DNA from: Sphingomonas sp. BAUL-RG-20F-R05-02
GTDB taxonomy: Bacteria > Pseudomonadota > Alphaproteobacteria > Sphingomonadales > Sphingomonadaceae
Assembly (NCBI RefSeq): GCF_022662305.1
Contig: NZ_JAKNQH010000004.1
Span: 310,001 to 374,000 of the forward strand
Direction: 5' to 3'
Length of the DNA stretch: 64,000 nucleotides
How positions within the stretch are numbered: the stretch's first letter is position 1; every line of letters starts with the position of its first letter. The notes beneath the pieces were generated by a model. It searched no databases, was not told where the DNA came from, and was given only the letters and a program-made list of their open reading frames with translations. Shown here in pieces: positions 10,966 to 19,301 of the stretch. Made by a program: the position numbers and the translations under genes.

Positions 10966-10995
10966 TTGCTGCTATTGATAAGCGCTCGCAAATAG
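10966..10995 (+). promoter_or_regulatory. Candidate sigma70 promoter with LacI-like half-operator before TonB receptor
   Basis: TTGCTG (10966-10971) and CAAATA (10989-10994) are 17 nt apart. The spacer carries AGCGCT (10981-10986), with outer arms CTATT and AATAG forming an imperfect palindrome at 10972-10995. The right half, AGCGCTCGCA, resembles AGCGCTGGCA in the operator at 19190-19203. The left half does not match. Shared control by the LacI protein is therefore only a suggestion. Confidence 0.4.
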
Positions 10996-11033
10996 GCCAA
11001 GGGCTTCCGCAGGGAATGCAAAGGGACTCTTGG

Positions 11034-13178
11034 ATGACGCGTGAGATTTTCGCCGCGATGCTGCTCGGCTCGGTGGCTTACGGTGGCCCGGCCTTCGCCG
11101 ACGTCGCGAGTGGCTCCGCCGTCGACGATCAGGACACGATCGTCGTACAGGGCGAGCGGCCCTCCACCGAATCCTCCGCCGGCACGAAGAACCCGGCGCC
11201 GATCGCCGAAACGCCGCAGTCGATCAGCGTCATCAGTTCCGCGCTGATCGCCGATCTTGGCCTGTCGAACCTCAATCAGGCGCTGCGCTTCGTCGCGGGC
11301 GTCACCACCGAACAGCGCGGCTCCAGCGCCGAAGTCTACGACCAGTTCAAACTGCGCGGCTTCGATGCGCCGCAGTTCCTCGATGGGCTGAAGGTCACGC
11401 AAGGTGCGGGCTATCTCGCCTCGCAGGTCGACGTGTCCCGGCTCGAGCGGGTGGAGGTGGTGAAGGGGCCGGCATCGGCGTTGTACGGCCAGTCGGGCCC
11501 GGGCGGCCTGATCGCGCTGTCCAGCAAGCTGCCGCTTGACGAGGCGCTGTACGGCGCGGTGTCGGGCACCTATGGCAGCTACGATCTCTACCGTGTGGAT
11601 GGCGATGTCGGCGGCAAGGCCGGCGGCGTGCTGTGGCGGGTCTACGGCAGCGTCAACGGCGCGCACACCCAGCAGACGTTCAGCGCGCGCGAGCGGGAGA
11701 CGATTTCGGGCGCAGTGACGTTCGGGTCCGGCCATGCCACCACGTTGACGCTGCTGGGCGCTTACTCGCATGATCCGCAGAACGGCAGCTACAGTGTGTT
11801 CCCAGCGTCGGGCACGTATCTCGCCAACCCCAACGGCACGCTGCCAACCAGCCGCGATTTCGGTGAGAAGGGCAATTACTTCCGCCGTGAGCAGGTTGCG
11901 GGCACCTACATCCTCAACCACGACTTCGGCGACGGCTGGGCGTTCCGCGCGTCGGGCCGCTACCAGCATGCCACGTCGCGACTGGGGATCGTCTATGCGT
12001 CGGGTGGCCTCGACGCGTCCGATCCGACCGGGCAAACCTACAGCCGCGCGTCCTATGCCACGCGCGAGACCGGCAGCGGCTGGGTGTTCGACAACCGCCT
12101 GAGTGGCAGCTTCGACACTGGCCCGTTCAAGCACGACGTGCTGCTCGGCGTCGATCACCAGTTCAACAAGGCGTATGAGCTGTCGGCGTTTGGGGGTGCA
12201 ACGCCGCTCAACGGTTTCGCACCGGTATACGGCACGATGATGGTGCCAGACCGGCCGGACGCTGTCCCGGCGAACTTCGGTGTGAACCCGGCAAGCCCGC
12301 GCCAGACGCAGACCGGCATCTACGCGCAGGACCAGATTTCTGTCGGCGGCCTGCGGGTGTTGCTGAGCGGGCGGCAGGATTGGGCGGACACGCGCGCGAT
12401 GAAGAATGATGCGCCGGAGAACTCCAAACGCTTCACCTATCGCGCGGGTGCGCTCTACACCACGTCGTTCGGCCTCGCGCCCTATGCGAGCTATTCCACC
12501 TCGTTCGAACCGCAGAGCGGCATCGTTACCCGCTCGGATGGTACGCTTGGCGCGGCGCGGCCGTCGCTCGGCAAGCAGCTCGAGTTCGGCGCGAAATACA
12601 CGGTGCCGGGCACCAAGATCCTGCTGACCGGCGCGTGGTTCCATATCAACCAGACCAACGTGGTGACATCGAACCCGATCACGTTCGCCGGCGTACAGGG
12701 CGGCGAGGTTCGCTCGGAAGGATTCGAGATTGAGGCGAACGCGCCGCTGCCGCACGACTTCAACGCGCGACTGGCGTTCAGCCGGCAGAAGGTGCGTACC
12801 GTGAAGGACACCGCCAACCCGGCGACGATCGGCAACGGCATCCTCGGCGTCGGGCGTGGTGGCACGTCGTTTAACCTCGAGTGGGCACCGCATACCGGTA
12901 CGCTTGAGGGCTTTGCGATCGGTGGCGCGGTGCGGCAGGTCGACAGCATCACCGCGAGCAGCACGTCGCTGGTCAGCACGCCCGGCTTCACCGTGTTTGA
13001 CGCACTGGCGCGTTATGACCTCGGCAAACTCTCGCCCCGCCTCGAAGGCCTGACGCTCGGCATCAACGCACAGAACGTGTTCGACAAGAAGTACGTGACG
13101 ACCTGCTACCTCGATTACGCATGGTGCTGGTACGGTAATCGCCGCACGGTGCAGGGCACGATCGGCTACCGCTTCTAG
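11034..13178 (+). CDS. TonB-dependent outer-membrane receptor, siderophore-receptor type
   Basis: This 714-residue outer-membrane transporter is driven by TonB. A signal peptide (REIFAAMLLGSVAYGGPAFA) precedes a plug with the TonB-box-like stretch DTIVVQGERP, then PIAETPQSISVIS, FKLRGFDAPQFLDGLKV and RVEVVKGPASALYGQSGPGG. This pattern is typical of the TonB-siderophore subfamily (FpvA/FhuA-like). The barrel ends in YRF with a terminal aromatic residue. ATG at 11034 is preferred because AAAGGGA lies 7 nt upstream; ATG at 11016 has its purine run directly against the start. It follows ligU by 86 bp in the same direction and converges with the xylanase. The substrate could be ferric siderophore, an aromatic compound or an oligosaccharide; the sequence does not decide. 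Confidence 0.87.
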   Translation: MTREIFAAMLLGSVAYGGPAFADVASGSAVDDQDTIVVQGERPSTESSAGTKNPAPIAETPQSISVISSALIADLGLSNLNQALRFVAGVTTEQRGSSAEVYDQFKLRGFDAPQFLDGLKVTQGAGYLASQVDVSRLERVEVVKGPASALYGQSGPGGLIALSSKLPLDEALYGAVSGTYGSYDLYRVDGDVGGKAGGVLWRVYGSVNGAHTQQTFSARERETISGAVTFGSGHATTLTLLGAYSHDPQNGSYSVFPASGTYLANPNGTLPTSRDFGEKGNYFRREQVAGTYILNHDFGDGWAFRASGRYQHATSRLGIVYASGGLDASDPTGQTYSRASYATRETGSGWVFDNRLSGSFDTGPFKHDVLLGVDHQFNKAYELSAFGGATPLNGFAPVYGTMMVPDRPDAVPANFGVNPASPRQTQTGIYAQDQISVGGLRVLLSGRQDWADTRAMKNDAPENSKRFTYRAGALYTTSFGLAPYASYSTSFEPQSGIVTRSDGTLGAARPSLGKQLEFGAKYTVPGTKILLTGAWFHINQTNVVTSNPITFAGVQGGEVRSEGFEIEANAPLPHDFNARLAFSRQKVRTVKDTANPATIGNGILGVGRGGTSFNLEWAPHTGTLEGFAIGGAVRQVDSITASSTSLVSTPGFTVFDALARYDLGKLSPRLEGLTLGINAQNVFDKKYVTTCYLDYAWCWYGNRRTVQGTIGYRF

Positions 13179-14305
13179 GAGGGCTTCGGAGACGACGCGA
13201 TCGGCGCTGCTTGAAACGCGGCGGCGATCGCGTCGCGGAATGGTTTGGGTCGGAAGTCTGCATCGAACGGGCATGGCCGCTTCGGCAGCCCGTCGCTGCG
13301 TGGGCGGAACGCGTTCAGCCAGCTATATTTGTCGCTCAGGCCCCAGCACATCACCGTGCCGCATTGCCGGTAGGACAGCATCAGGTCGAGATAGGCGCGG
13401 ACATGCGCCGCCACTGCCGCGTCGCGCACCGCGATCGGGCCGGGCAGGGGATTGTCGTGCACGTCCATCTCGGTGACGAGCAGGTCGAGCCCCATGCCGG
13501 TCACCGCGTCGAGGAACTGCCGCCAAGCGCGTTCGTCGATGTTGCCGAGCCCGGTCGGTGCCTCGCTGTACTTGCTGCCGAGGTGACTTTGCACGCCGAG
13601 CGCATCGACCGGCGTGCCGCGCTTCTGCATGCCTTCGAGCAGCCGCAGCACGGCGTCACGATGCTTGCCGTCATCGGCGGTCCAGCTCATGAAATCGTTA
13701 TAGACGAGTTGCGCGTGCGGCGCCGCTTCGCGCGCGGTGTGGAAGGCCAGGTCGATCACCGTCTCCGCCCCGCCAAGCGGGCGCGACAGCGTCGTCTCGC
13801 GCAGCAGGCCCGTATCCGGGTCGATCGCTTCGTTCACCACGTCGAAGCTGTCGACCGCAGGCGCGTAACGGCTGGCCACCGTGCGGACATGCTCGACGAG
13901 CAAACGTTCGGCCTCGGCTTGGGGATGAGGGCCGAAATCATACTCGACCAGCCATTTCGGAAACCAGCGTTCGTAATGCCACAGCAGGGTGTGGCCGCGC
14001 ACGCCGAGACCGTTCGCCTTCGCCCACGCGACGATGGCATCGGCGGCGCGGAAGTCGAACGTCTTGACGTCGGGTCGGGTGGCGACCCACTTCATCTCGC
14101 CCTCCGGTACGATCAGTCCGCACTTCGCGGCGTTGAGCGCGCGGTAAGCGGGATCCGCGAAGTTGGCGCCGCCCATCGTGCTGCCGAACCGCCGCCCACT
14201 CGCCCGCGCAATCGCGGCGAGCGAGGCCGCCTGCGGCGATGCGGCGGCGAGCGGACCCGACACGGCAAGCGCTGCCCCGGCGGCGAGCACATCGCGGCGG
14301 CGCAT
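13175..14305 (-). CDS. Endo-1,4-beta-xylanase, glycoside hydrolase family 10
   Basis: This 376-residue GH10 (beta/alpha)8-barrel retaining xylanase cleaves the xylan backbone. A twin-arginine signal (MRRRDVLAAGAALAVSG) indicates Tat export. NGLGVRGHTLLWH, the acid/base glutamate in DSFDVVNEAID and the nucleophile glutamate in LDLLVTEMDVHD are all present, and CWGLSDKYSWLN is the usual GH10 tail motif. It has no carbohydrate-binding module. Its start overlaps the stop of the GH28-like gene by 1 nt. Its TAG stop shares the palindrome CTAG at 13175-13178 with the stop of the convergent TonB receptor. It probably feeds xylo-oligosaccharides to the 1055-residue TonB receptor upstream. Confidence 0.95.
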   Translation of the reverse strand: MRRRDVLAAGAALAVSGPLAAASPQAASLAAIARASGRRFGSTMGGANFADPAYRALNAAKCGLIVPEGEMKWVATRPDVKTFDFRAADAIVAWAKANGLGVRGHTLLWHYERWFPKWLVEYDFGPHPQAEAERLLVEHVRTVASRYAPAVDSFDVVNEAIDPDTGLLRETTLSRPLGGAETVIDLAFHTAREAAPHAQLVYNDFMSWTADDGKHRDAVLRLLEGMQKRGTPVDALGVQSHLGSKYSEAPTGLGNIDERAWRQFLDAVTGMGLDLLVTEMDVHDNPLPGPIAVRDAAVAAHVRAYLDLMLSYRQCGTVMCWGLSDKYSWLNAFRPRSDGLPKRPCPFDADFRPKPFRDAIAAAFQAAPIASSPKPS

Positions 14306-15861
14306 CACAGCGTCACATTCGCCGGCCCGGCAAGCGCCTGGTCGCGCACGCCGTGTGTTGCGGTGGTGGTGAAGCCGCTCACCCGGTCGAGCGAGAAGAC
14401 GCGGCCCTTCGGCGTCCGCACCGCGAGGAAGTCGGCGTCGGCCACGTCCTCCAGCCGGAACGCGGGGCGCGGGTCGGGCGCGATCGTCGCCACCTCGACG
14501 TTGCTCATCCGCAAGCCTCGCACGTGGCGGACGAAAAATCCGGTTGCGGGCAGGTCGCCGAACATGGTCGCCTCCGGGTAGCCGAGTTCGTTCTCCGGCG
14601 GGACGATCGCCGCCATCGCCGCCGGCGCGCCGCCGATGTGCTGGAAATGGCAGTCGCTGATCTGCACGTCCTCGATCGGGTGATCGGGCAACCCGGCAAT
14701 CACCGAAGGGAGCAGGTTCGCCCCCGAACTCGACACATTCTGGATCAGTACGCGGCGGAGCGTGCCGATCGCCGCGCCCGCCGGGCCGCGCATCCGCTTG
14801 CCGAGGCGGAGGAACAGCGGCCCGTCGACCGTGCCGCGCATCGCGATGTTGATGATCGTGATGTCCTCGATCACCGCGCCGTCCACCGTCTCCAGCGCGA
14901 TGCCGCGGCTGTCCTCGATCACGCAGTTGCTGATCGTGATGTTGCGAAAACCGCCGTTGCTTTCGGTGCCGCATTTGATGCGCCCGTGAATGGTCTTGGC
15001 GAAATCGGCCGGCATTTTCTTCCAGCTGCCATCGATTACCGAGCCGACCTGATAATTGCCGGTGACGTAGCAGTTGGTGATCGTCAGGTTCTCGGTCGCG
15101 CGCGGATAGCCGAGCGCAAAGCTCGATTTCGGGCAGATACCGTCATCATAGGGTGAGTTGACGGTGCAGTTGCTGATCCGCACGTTGCGGCAGCAGTCGA
15201 TATCCATGCCGTCGCGGTTGGTGTCGACCGTCAGATTGTCGATGGTGAGATTGTCCACGCCGGTGGCGAGGACGCCGAACCAGCCGCCTTCGAGCAGCTT
15301 GAAATCGCGCAGCAGCACGTTGTGGCAGCTCTTCAGCGCGATCGCCTTGTTGCCGGTGCCGGGGCCGTTGGCGTCCTTGAGCCAGCCGTCCTTGCCATCG
15401 CCACGCCCAAGGCCCTTGCCCCAGATCAGGCCGCCGCCGATGATCGCGATGTCGTGCAGGCCTTCGCCCCAGATCAGGCTGTTGCGCCAGTGGCCGTGGC
15501 CGAAATCCTGAAACTTTTCGTAGGCCGGGTCGATCGGCTCGGCGACGTCGTAGCCGGCGCTGCCTTGCGGTGTCGCGGCAAGCAGGACCGCACCGGAATC
15601 GAGATGCAGCGTCACCGCGCTCATCAACCGGATAGTGTAGCTGGGGTAGGTGCCGGCGGGGAAATGGACGGTGCCGCCGCCCCGCGCCGCCGCCGCTGCG
15701 ATCGCGCGGTTGATGGCGTTGGTATCGATCGTGCGGCCGTCGCCGCGTGCGCCGAACTGGCGCACATCGAGCCAACCCACATCCGCCGCGAACGCGCTGG
15801 TTGGCAAGATCGCGGCCAGCGCCGCCGCGCCACCGGATAGAAGGAGGTCTCGCCGCTGCAT
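14305..15861 (-). CDS. GH28-like right-handed beta-helix glycosidase, Tat-exported
   Basis: This 518-residue protein has a twin-arginine leader (MQRRDLLLSGGAAALAAIL) ending at TSAFA. The N-terminal DVRQFGARGDGRTIDTNAI is the usual opening of polygalacturonase/pectate-lyase-3 beta-helix proteins. The GH28 catalytic area looks altered: NRDGMDIDCCRNV stands where NTDGID is common, followed by YDDGICPKSS and GRIKCGT. Many parallel-coil turns (VTLHL, NLTIDNL, NVRISNC, NITISNC) are visible. GH28 enzymes normally attack galacturonan or related polysaccharides, which is unusual inside a xylan locus. It may act on a pectic or glucuronic side chain. The fold is sure; the substrate is not. Confidence 0.85.
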   Translation of the reverse strand: MQRRDLLLSGGAAALAAILPTSAFAADVGWLDVRQFGARGDGRTIDTNAINRAIAAAAARGGGTVHFPAGTYPSYTIRLMSAVTLHLDSGAVLLAATPQGSAGYDVAEPIDPAYEKFQDFGHGHWRNSLIWGEGLHDIAIIGGGLIWGKGLGRGDGKDGWLKDANGPGTGNKAIALKSCHNVLLRDFKLLEGGWFGVLATGVDNLTIDNLTVDTNRDGMDIDCCRNVRISNCTVNSPYDDGICPKSSFALGYPRATENLTITNCYVTGNYQVGSVIDGSWKKMPADFAKTIHGRIKCGTESNGGFRNITISNCVIEDSRGIALETVDGAVIEDITIINIAMRGTVDGPLFLRLGKRMRGPAGAAIGTLRRVLIQNVSSSGANLLPSVIAGLPDHPIEDVQISDCHFQHIGGAPAAMAAIVPPENELGYPEATMFGDLPATGFFVRHVRGLRMSNVEVATIAPDPRPAFRLEDVADADFLAVRTPKGRVFSLDRVSGFTTTATHGVRDQALAGPANVTL

Positions 15862-15875
15862 GACTATGCTCCGAG

Positions 15876-15908
15876 AAAAATGCCCCGGCCGGCAACGTGC
15901 CGGCCGGG
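15876..15908 (-). terminator. Intrinsic terminator or attenuator between TonB receptor and GH28-like gene
   Basis: On the minus strand an 11-bp GC stem (15898-15908 with 15884-15894, loop of 3 nt) is followed by GCA and a run of five T. It sits in the 61-bp gap between two genes of the same direction. It should let the receptor mRNA end here while some polymerase continues into the two hydrolases. Confidence 0.75.
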
Positions 15909-15922
15909 AAGGAGGGAAGCGA

Positions 15923-18900
15923 TCAGAATTTAGCGGTGACGCCCAGGAAGAACTCCGTTCCCATCACGTCATAGGTTGCCGAGAAGGTGTTCGCGCTCGG
16001 CCCCTGCGTCGTGATCGGCGGGTTCAGGTTGAAGATGTTGTTGGCGCCACCGAACAGCTCGAAACTCTTCGTCGCATCGTAGGTGAACGACAGGTCGAAA
16101 TAGTTGCGCGACGGCAGCTTCGGATAGGCGATCGTGTTGAGCGCCGGCGTCGTCGTCGAACCCTGGCGCAGCGGCACCAGATAGCGATCCGTTGTCACCG
16201 GGCCGATGTAGCGATGGCGCAGCGAGAGGCCGAGTGGGCCGGTCGTCCACGTCACGCGGCTTGTGCCGCGCCACACCGGCAGCGGCTGGCCGCAGGTCGG
16301 GCCGAACGATCCATCGCAGTGGTTCTGGATGTTCGGGAATGCGGCCACCGGCACCGAGGTGAAGTCGTTCAGCCATGTGAAGCTGCTGCTCAGATCGAAG
16401 CGGCTCGTGTCACCGAGGCCGGGGAAGCCGAAGTCTGCGGTGAAACGGTAGCGTGCCGCGAAATCGAGGCCTGAGGTGCGCAGCGACCCCGTGTTGGCGT
16501 TGAGGATCTTCGCTACATAGGGATCGTTGATCTCGCCGGTGCTAGGGTTGCGGCTGATCGCCTGGCAATACGGGCTGCTCGCGTCCTGAATCACGTTGTA
16601 GCACAGGCTAAGCGTGTTCTGGAGGCCACCGCCGAGTGACGAGATCGCGCCGTCCAGCTTGATGTTGAAATAATCGACGCTGAAGAACAGCCGTGGCGCA
16701 AAGGCGGGTGTGAACACGACACCGGCGGTGTACGTGTCTGACTTCTCGGCGGCCAGGTTCGGGTTGCCGCCGAAGTCCGCCGGGATGATCGTGTTTGGCT
16801 GCACGGCGGCCGTGAACACGTTGGCCGCCGGTACGCCGGTCGCCACACACACCGCGCGCGCCGCGGCGGTCTGGAGCACGGCGGCGGCACGGCTCGAGCA
16901 CGGATCGGTGGCGACGCCGGTCACCCGATTGACGCCGCCGTACAGTTCCGAGACGTTGGGCGCGCGGATGGCGCGCTGATATTGGCCACGGAACGCGAAG
17001 CTTTTGTTCACGCGCCAGTCGAGCCCGCCGAGGTACGTCCAGTTGCCGCCGATGCCCTTCAGATCATAGTCCGAATAGCGGAAAGCTGCATTGGCGGTGA
17101 GGTTCTCGATGAACGGCGTGTCGTGGATCAGCGGCACGCGGATTTCGCCGAAGCCTTCCTTCACACCCACGCCACCGCGCGTCGGCAAACCGGGATTGAA
17201 GCCCGCCACGTCACCCGATGCAAGGAAGCTGTCGGGCGAGAAGACCGCGTCAGTCTGCCGCCATTCGAATCCGGCCGAGAAGCCAACCTTGCCCGCCGGC
17301 AGCGCGAACAGGTTGCCGGTCAGGCTGCCCTGCGCGACTTGTTGCGTCGCCGTCGTGGTGTTGGTCGCGCTGATCCTGATCGCGGCGGCGCACGCCTCGC
17401 TGATCTGTGCGCCGAAGATGTCGCACACCGGTGCGGCACCGTTCTGCGACAGCACCGCTGCCTGCACGCGGCTGCGGGACAGCGCGTTCTGGAGCAGCAG
17501 CGTGTCCTCGCTATGCGAGTAGGTGTAGTAGACGTCGTATTTCAGATCGGTGAGGAAAGAGTCGCTGACGTCGCCTAGGTTGCCGCGGAAGCCCCAGGCG
17601 CCGCGGAACACGTTGCGTCGCTCGCTCGCCAGACGCGGGCCGACCTCGACGTAGCGGCGGCCGGCGATGATCGAGGCCAAGCCATCGTTGGGCCGGTTGG
17701 TGTACGTGGCGGTGCCGGCGGTGACCGTGGTGTTCCCGGCTTCCGACCGATCGAGGACGCCCAGCACGTTTTGGAGCGCGGGCGAGACATATGGATTGTT
17801 GACGTTGAACAGCGTCGCGGAACCGATATTGGTCGGCGCGAGCCGCGCGTTCACCTCGTTATGGCTGTAGTGCAGCTCCATATAGCCGGTGATGTGGTCG
17901 TTGAAGTCGTAATGGCCGAAGCTGTTGATCATCCAGCGCTTTTGCGGCTGGATCAGATAGTTGTCGGGACCGAGGTTGAAATCGTCCTGTGGTGTGAGCG
18001 CCGGGCGTGCGGTGGTGCCGGCACTGTCGAAGGTGAAGCCTCGCGAGGTCAGGCCGGATAGCCCCGCACCGGCATAGGCGGCGTTGAGGGCCGTGTTCGA
18101 CCCGCCGGCCGCCGGAATGCCGGAGAAGCGACCATTGGGAATATCGCCCGATCCGCTGGCGATGAAGCCGAGCTGACCACCACCGGCGACGCAGCTTTGC
18201 CCGGCGGGTGGCGTGAACGGCGTACCTGGACGGGTGGCGCTGCCCGAACCGGGCGCGACGCAGCCATCGGCAAGGCTGAGATAGGCGAAGCTGCCGCGTT
18301 CGCCGCGCGTGATCGACCCACGATTGAGATAGTTGCCCGACACGACGAGATTGCCACGGCCTTCGGCGAAATTGCCGCCCATCGTCAGATCGAAGTTGTA
18401 CGTTGGCGTGCCGGTCGGCCGGTCGACGTTGACCTGCGCGCGGCCCTCCACACCCGAGAAATCGTCACGCATGATGAAGTTGATGACGCCGGTGATCGCG
18501 TCCGAACCATAGACCGCAGAACTGCCGCCGGTGACGATCTCGGTCCGCGCGATCAGCGAGGAAGGAATAGTGTTGAGGTCGGTAACCTGTTCCGGCCCGA
18601 AGATCGCGAAGCGGCGACCATTGACGAGCACGAGGTTGCGGGTCGAGCCGAAGCCGCGCAGGTTCACATCGGCATAACCGCCGGGAACGGTGTTCGACGT
18701 CGCGCCGCCGAGCTGTGAGCCGACGACCTGCGGAACTTGTTCCAGCGTGCGGTCGATGTTGACGTTGCCAGAAAGCTTGATGTCTTCCTGATTGAACACG
18801 TTGACGGGCGTCGATGCGTCGAACCCGGTGCGGGCGATGCGGGATCCGGTGACGACCACGTCCTGCGTCGCGGCCGGCTCCGTCGAAGTCACGCCTTCCG

Positions 18901-19090
18901 CATTGACTTGGCTGCCGGCCTGCCCGTTGGGATCTGCGACGGTGCTTGTCTGTGCCGGCGCGCCGGTCGGCGCTGCATCTGGCACGGCTTGCTGCGCGGT
19001 TTGCGCTGCGGCAGGCGAGGCCAGCGAAAACGCCAGCAGCATCGTGGCCGTGCCCGCGAGTAGCCGGGTACGCGTGTTCCAAGAACCCAT
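15923..19090 (-). CDS. TonB-dependent receptor for xylan-type oligosaccharides (predicted)
   Basis: This large 1055-residue outer-membrane receptor has a signal peptide (ending SLASPAAAQ), a short linker and then the TonB box/plug start DVVVTGSRIARTGFD. DIKLSGNVNIDRTLEQVPQ, DVNLRGFGSTRNLVLVNGRR and EIVTGGSSAVYGSDAITGVI mark the plug, and the barrel ends in VTAKF with a terminal Phe. Size and plug sequence fit the big carbohydrate receptors of sphingomonads and xanthomonads. A strong AGGAGGA lies 7 nt before ATG 19090. Divergent GH43 and downstream GH10 suggest xylo-oligosaccharide uptake. A LacI-type operator about 100 bp upstream of the start implies sugar induction. The substrate is inferred from neighbours only. 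Confidence 0.88.
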   Translation of the reverse strand: MGSWNTRTRLLAGTATMLLAFSLASPAAAQTAQQAVPDAAPTGAPAQTSTVADPNGQAGSQVNAEGVTSTEPAATQDVVVTGSRIARTGFDASTPVNVFNQEDIKLSGNVNIDRTLEQVPQVVGSQLGGATSNTVPGGYADVNLRGFGSTRNLVLVNGRRFAIFGPEQVTDLNTIPSSLIARTEIVTGGSSAVYGSDAITGVINFIMRDDFSGVEGRAQVNVDRPTGTPTYNFDLTMGGNFAEGRGNLVVSGNYLNRGSITRGERGSFAYLSLADGCVAPGSGSATRPGTPFTPPAGQSCVAGGGQLGFIASGSGDIPNGRFSGIPAAGGSNTALNAAYAGAGLSGLTSRGFTFDSAGTTARPALTPQDDFNLGPDNYLIQPQKRWMINSFGHYDFNDHITGYMELHYSHNEVNARLAPTNIGSATLFNVNNPYVSPALQNVLGVLDRSEAGNTTVTAGTATYTNRPNDGLASIIAGRRYVEVGPRLASERRNVFRGAWGFRGNLGDVSDSFLTDLKYDVYYTYSHSEDTLLLQNALSRSRVQAAVLSQNGAAPVCDIFGAQISEACAAAIRISATNTTTATQQVAQGSLTGNLFALPAGKVGFSAGFEWRQTDAVFSPDSFLASGDVAGFNPGLPTRGGVGVKEGFGEIRVPLIHDTPFIENLTANAAFRYSDYDLKGIGGNWTYLGGLDWRVNKSFAFRGQYQRAIRAPNVSELYGGVNRVTGVATDPCSSRAAAVLQTAAARAVCVATGVPAANVFTAAVQPNTIIPADFGGNPNLAAEKSDTYTAGVVFTPAFAPRLFFSVDYFNIKLDGAISSLGGGLQNTLSLCYNVIQDASSPYCQAISRNPSTGEINDPYVAKILNANTGSLRTSGLDFAARYRFTADFGFPGLGDTSRFDLSSSFTWLNDFTSVPVAAFPNIQNHCDGSFGPTCGQPLPVWRGTSRVTWTTGPLGLSLRHRYIGPVTTDRYLVPLRQGSTTTPALNTIAYPKLPSRNYFDLSFTYDATKSFELFGGANNIFNLNPPITTQGPSANTFSATYDVMGTEFFLGVTAKF

Positions 19091-19189
19091 TCGTTCATCC
19101 TCCTTTGGGGCTTTGCGCCGTTTTTAGACCCTGTCGAGCATCGGCCGTTGCCGTCACTCTGGGGTCGGTTAACACCGATGACGCCATTA

Positions 19190-19203
19190 TGCTAGCGCTG
19201 GCA
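19190..19203. promoter_or_regulatory. LacI-family operator in the divergent xylan promoter region
   Basis: TGCTAGCGCTGGCA is a near-perfect 14-bp palindrome (12 of 14 positions symmetric) centred on AGCGCT, the classic LacI/GalR half-site arrangement. It lies midway between the TonB receptor start (19090) and the GH43 start (19302). A LacI regulator is encoded 3.3 kb downstream in the same locus. On the minus strand CATAAT adjoins it and could be a -10 element, so a bound repressor would block transcription. Confidence 0.75.
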
Positions 19204-19301
19204 ATAGAAACTTGATGCGGTGGTTTTGAGTGGTAAGGGTTGGACGACCAGCAAGTGAGCGCCACCGAAGACGCCGCGACACACGAGAGGAGCGCGTGAC
19301 A

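Noticed and set aside
10972..10995. Fur box before the siderophore-type TonB receptor
   Set aside because: The palindrome core AGCGCT does not resemble GATAAT-type Fur repeats; a LacI-like or chance palindrome is more likely.
10524..13274. Very long open frame on the minus strand across ligU and the TonB receptor
   Set aside because: It is antisense to two well-supported genes, composed of Arg/Ala/His-rich translation typical of shadow frames in GC-rich DNA, and has no recognisable motif.
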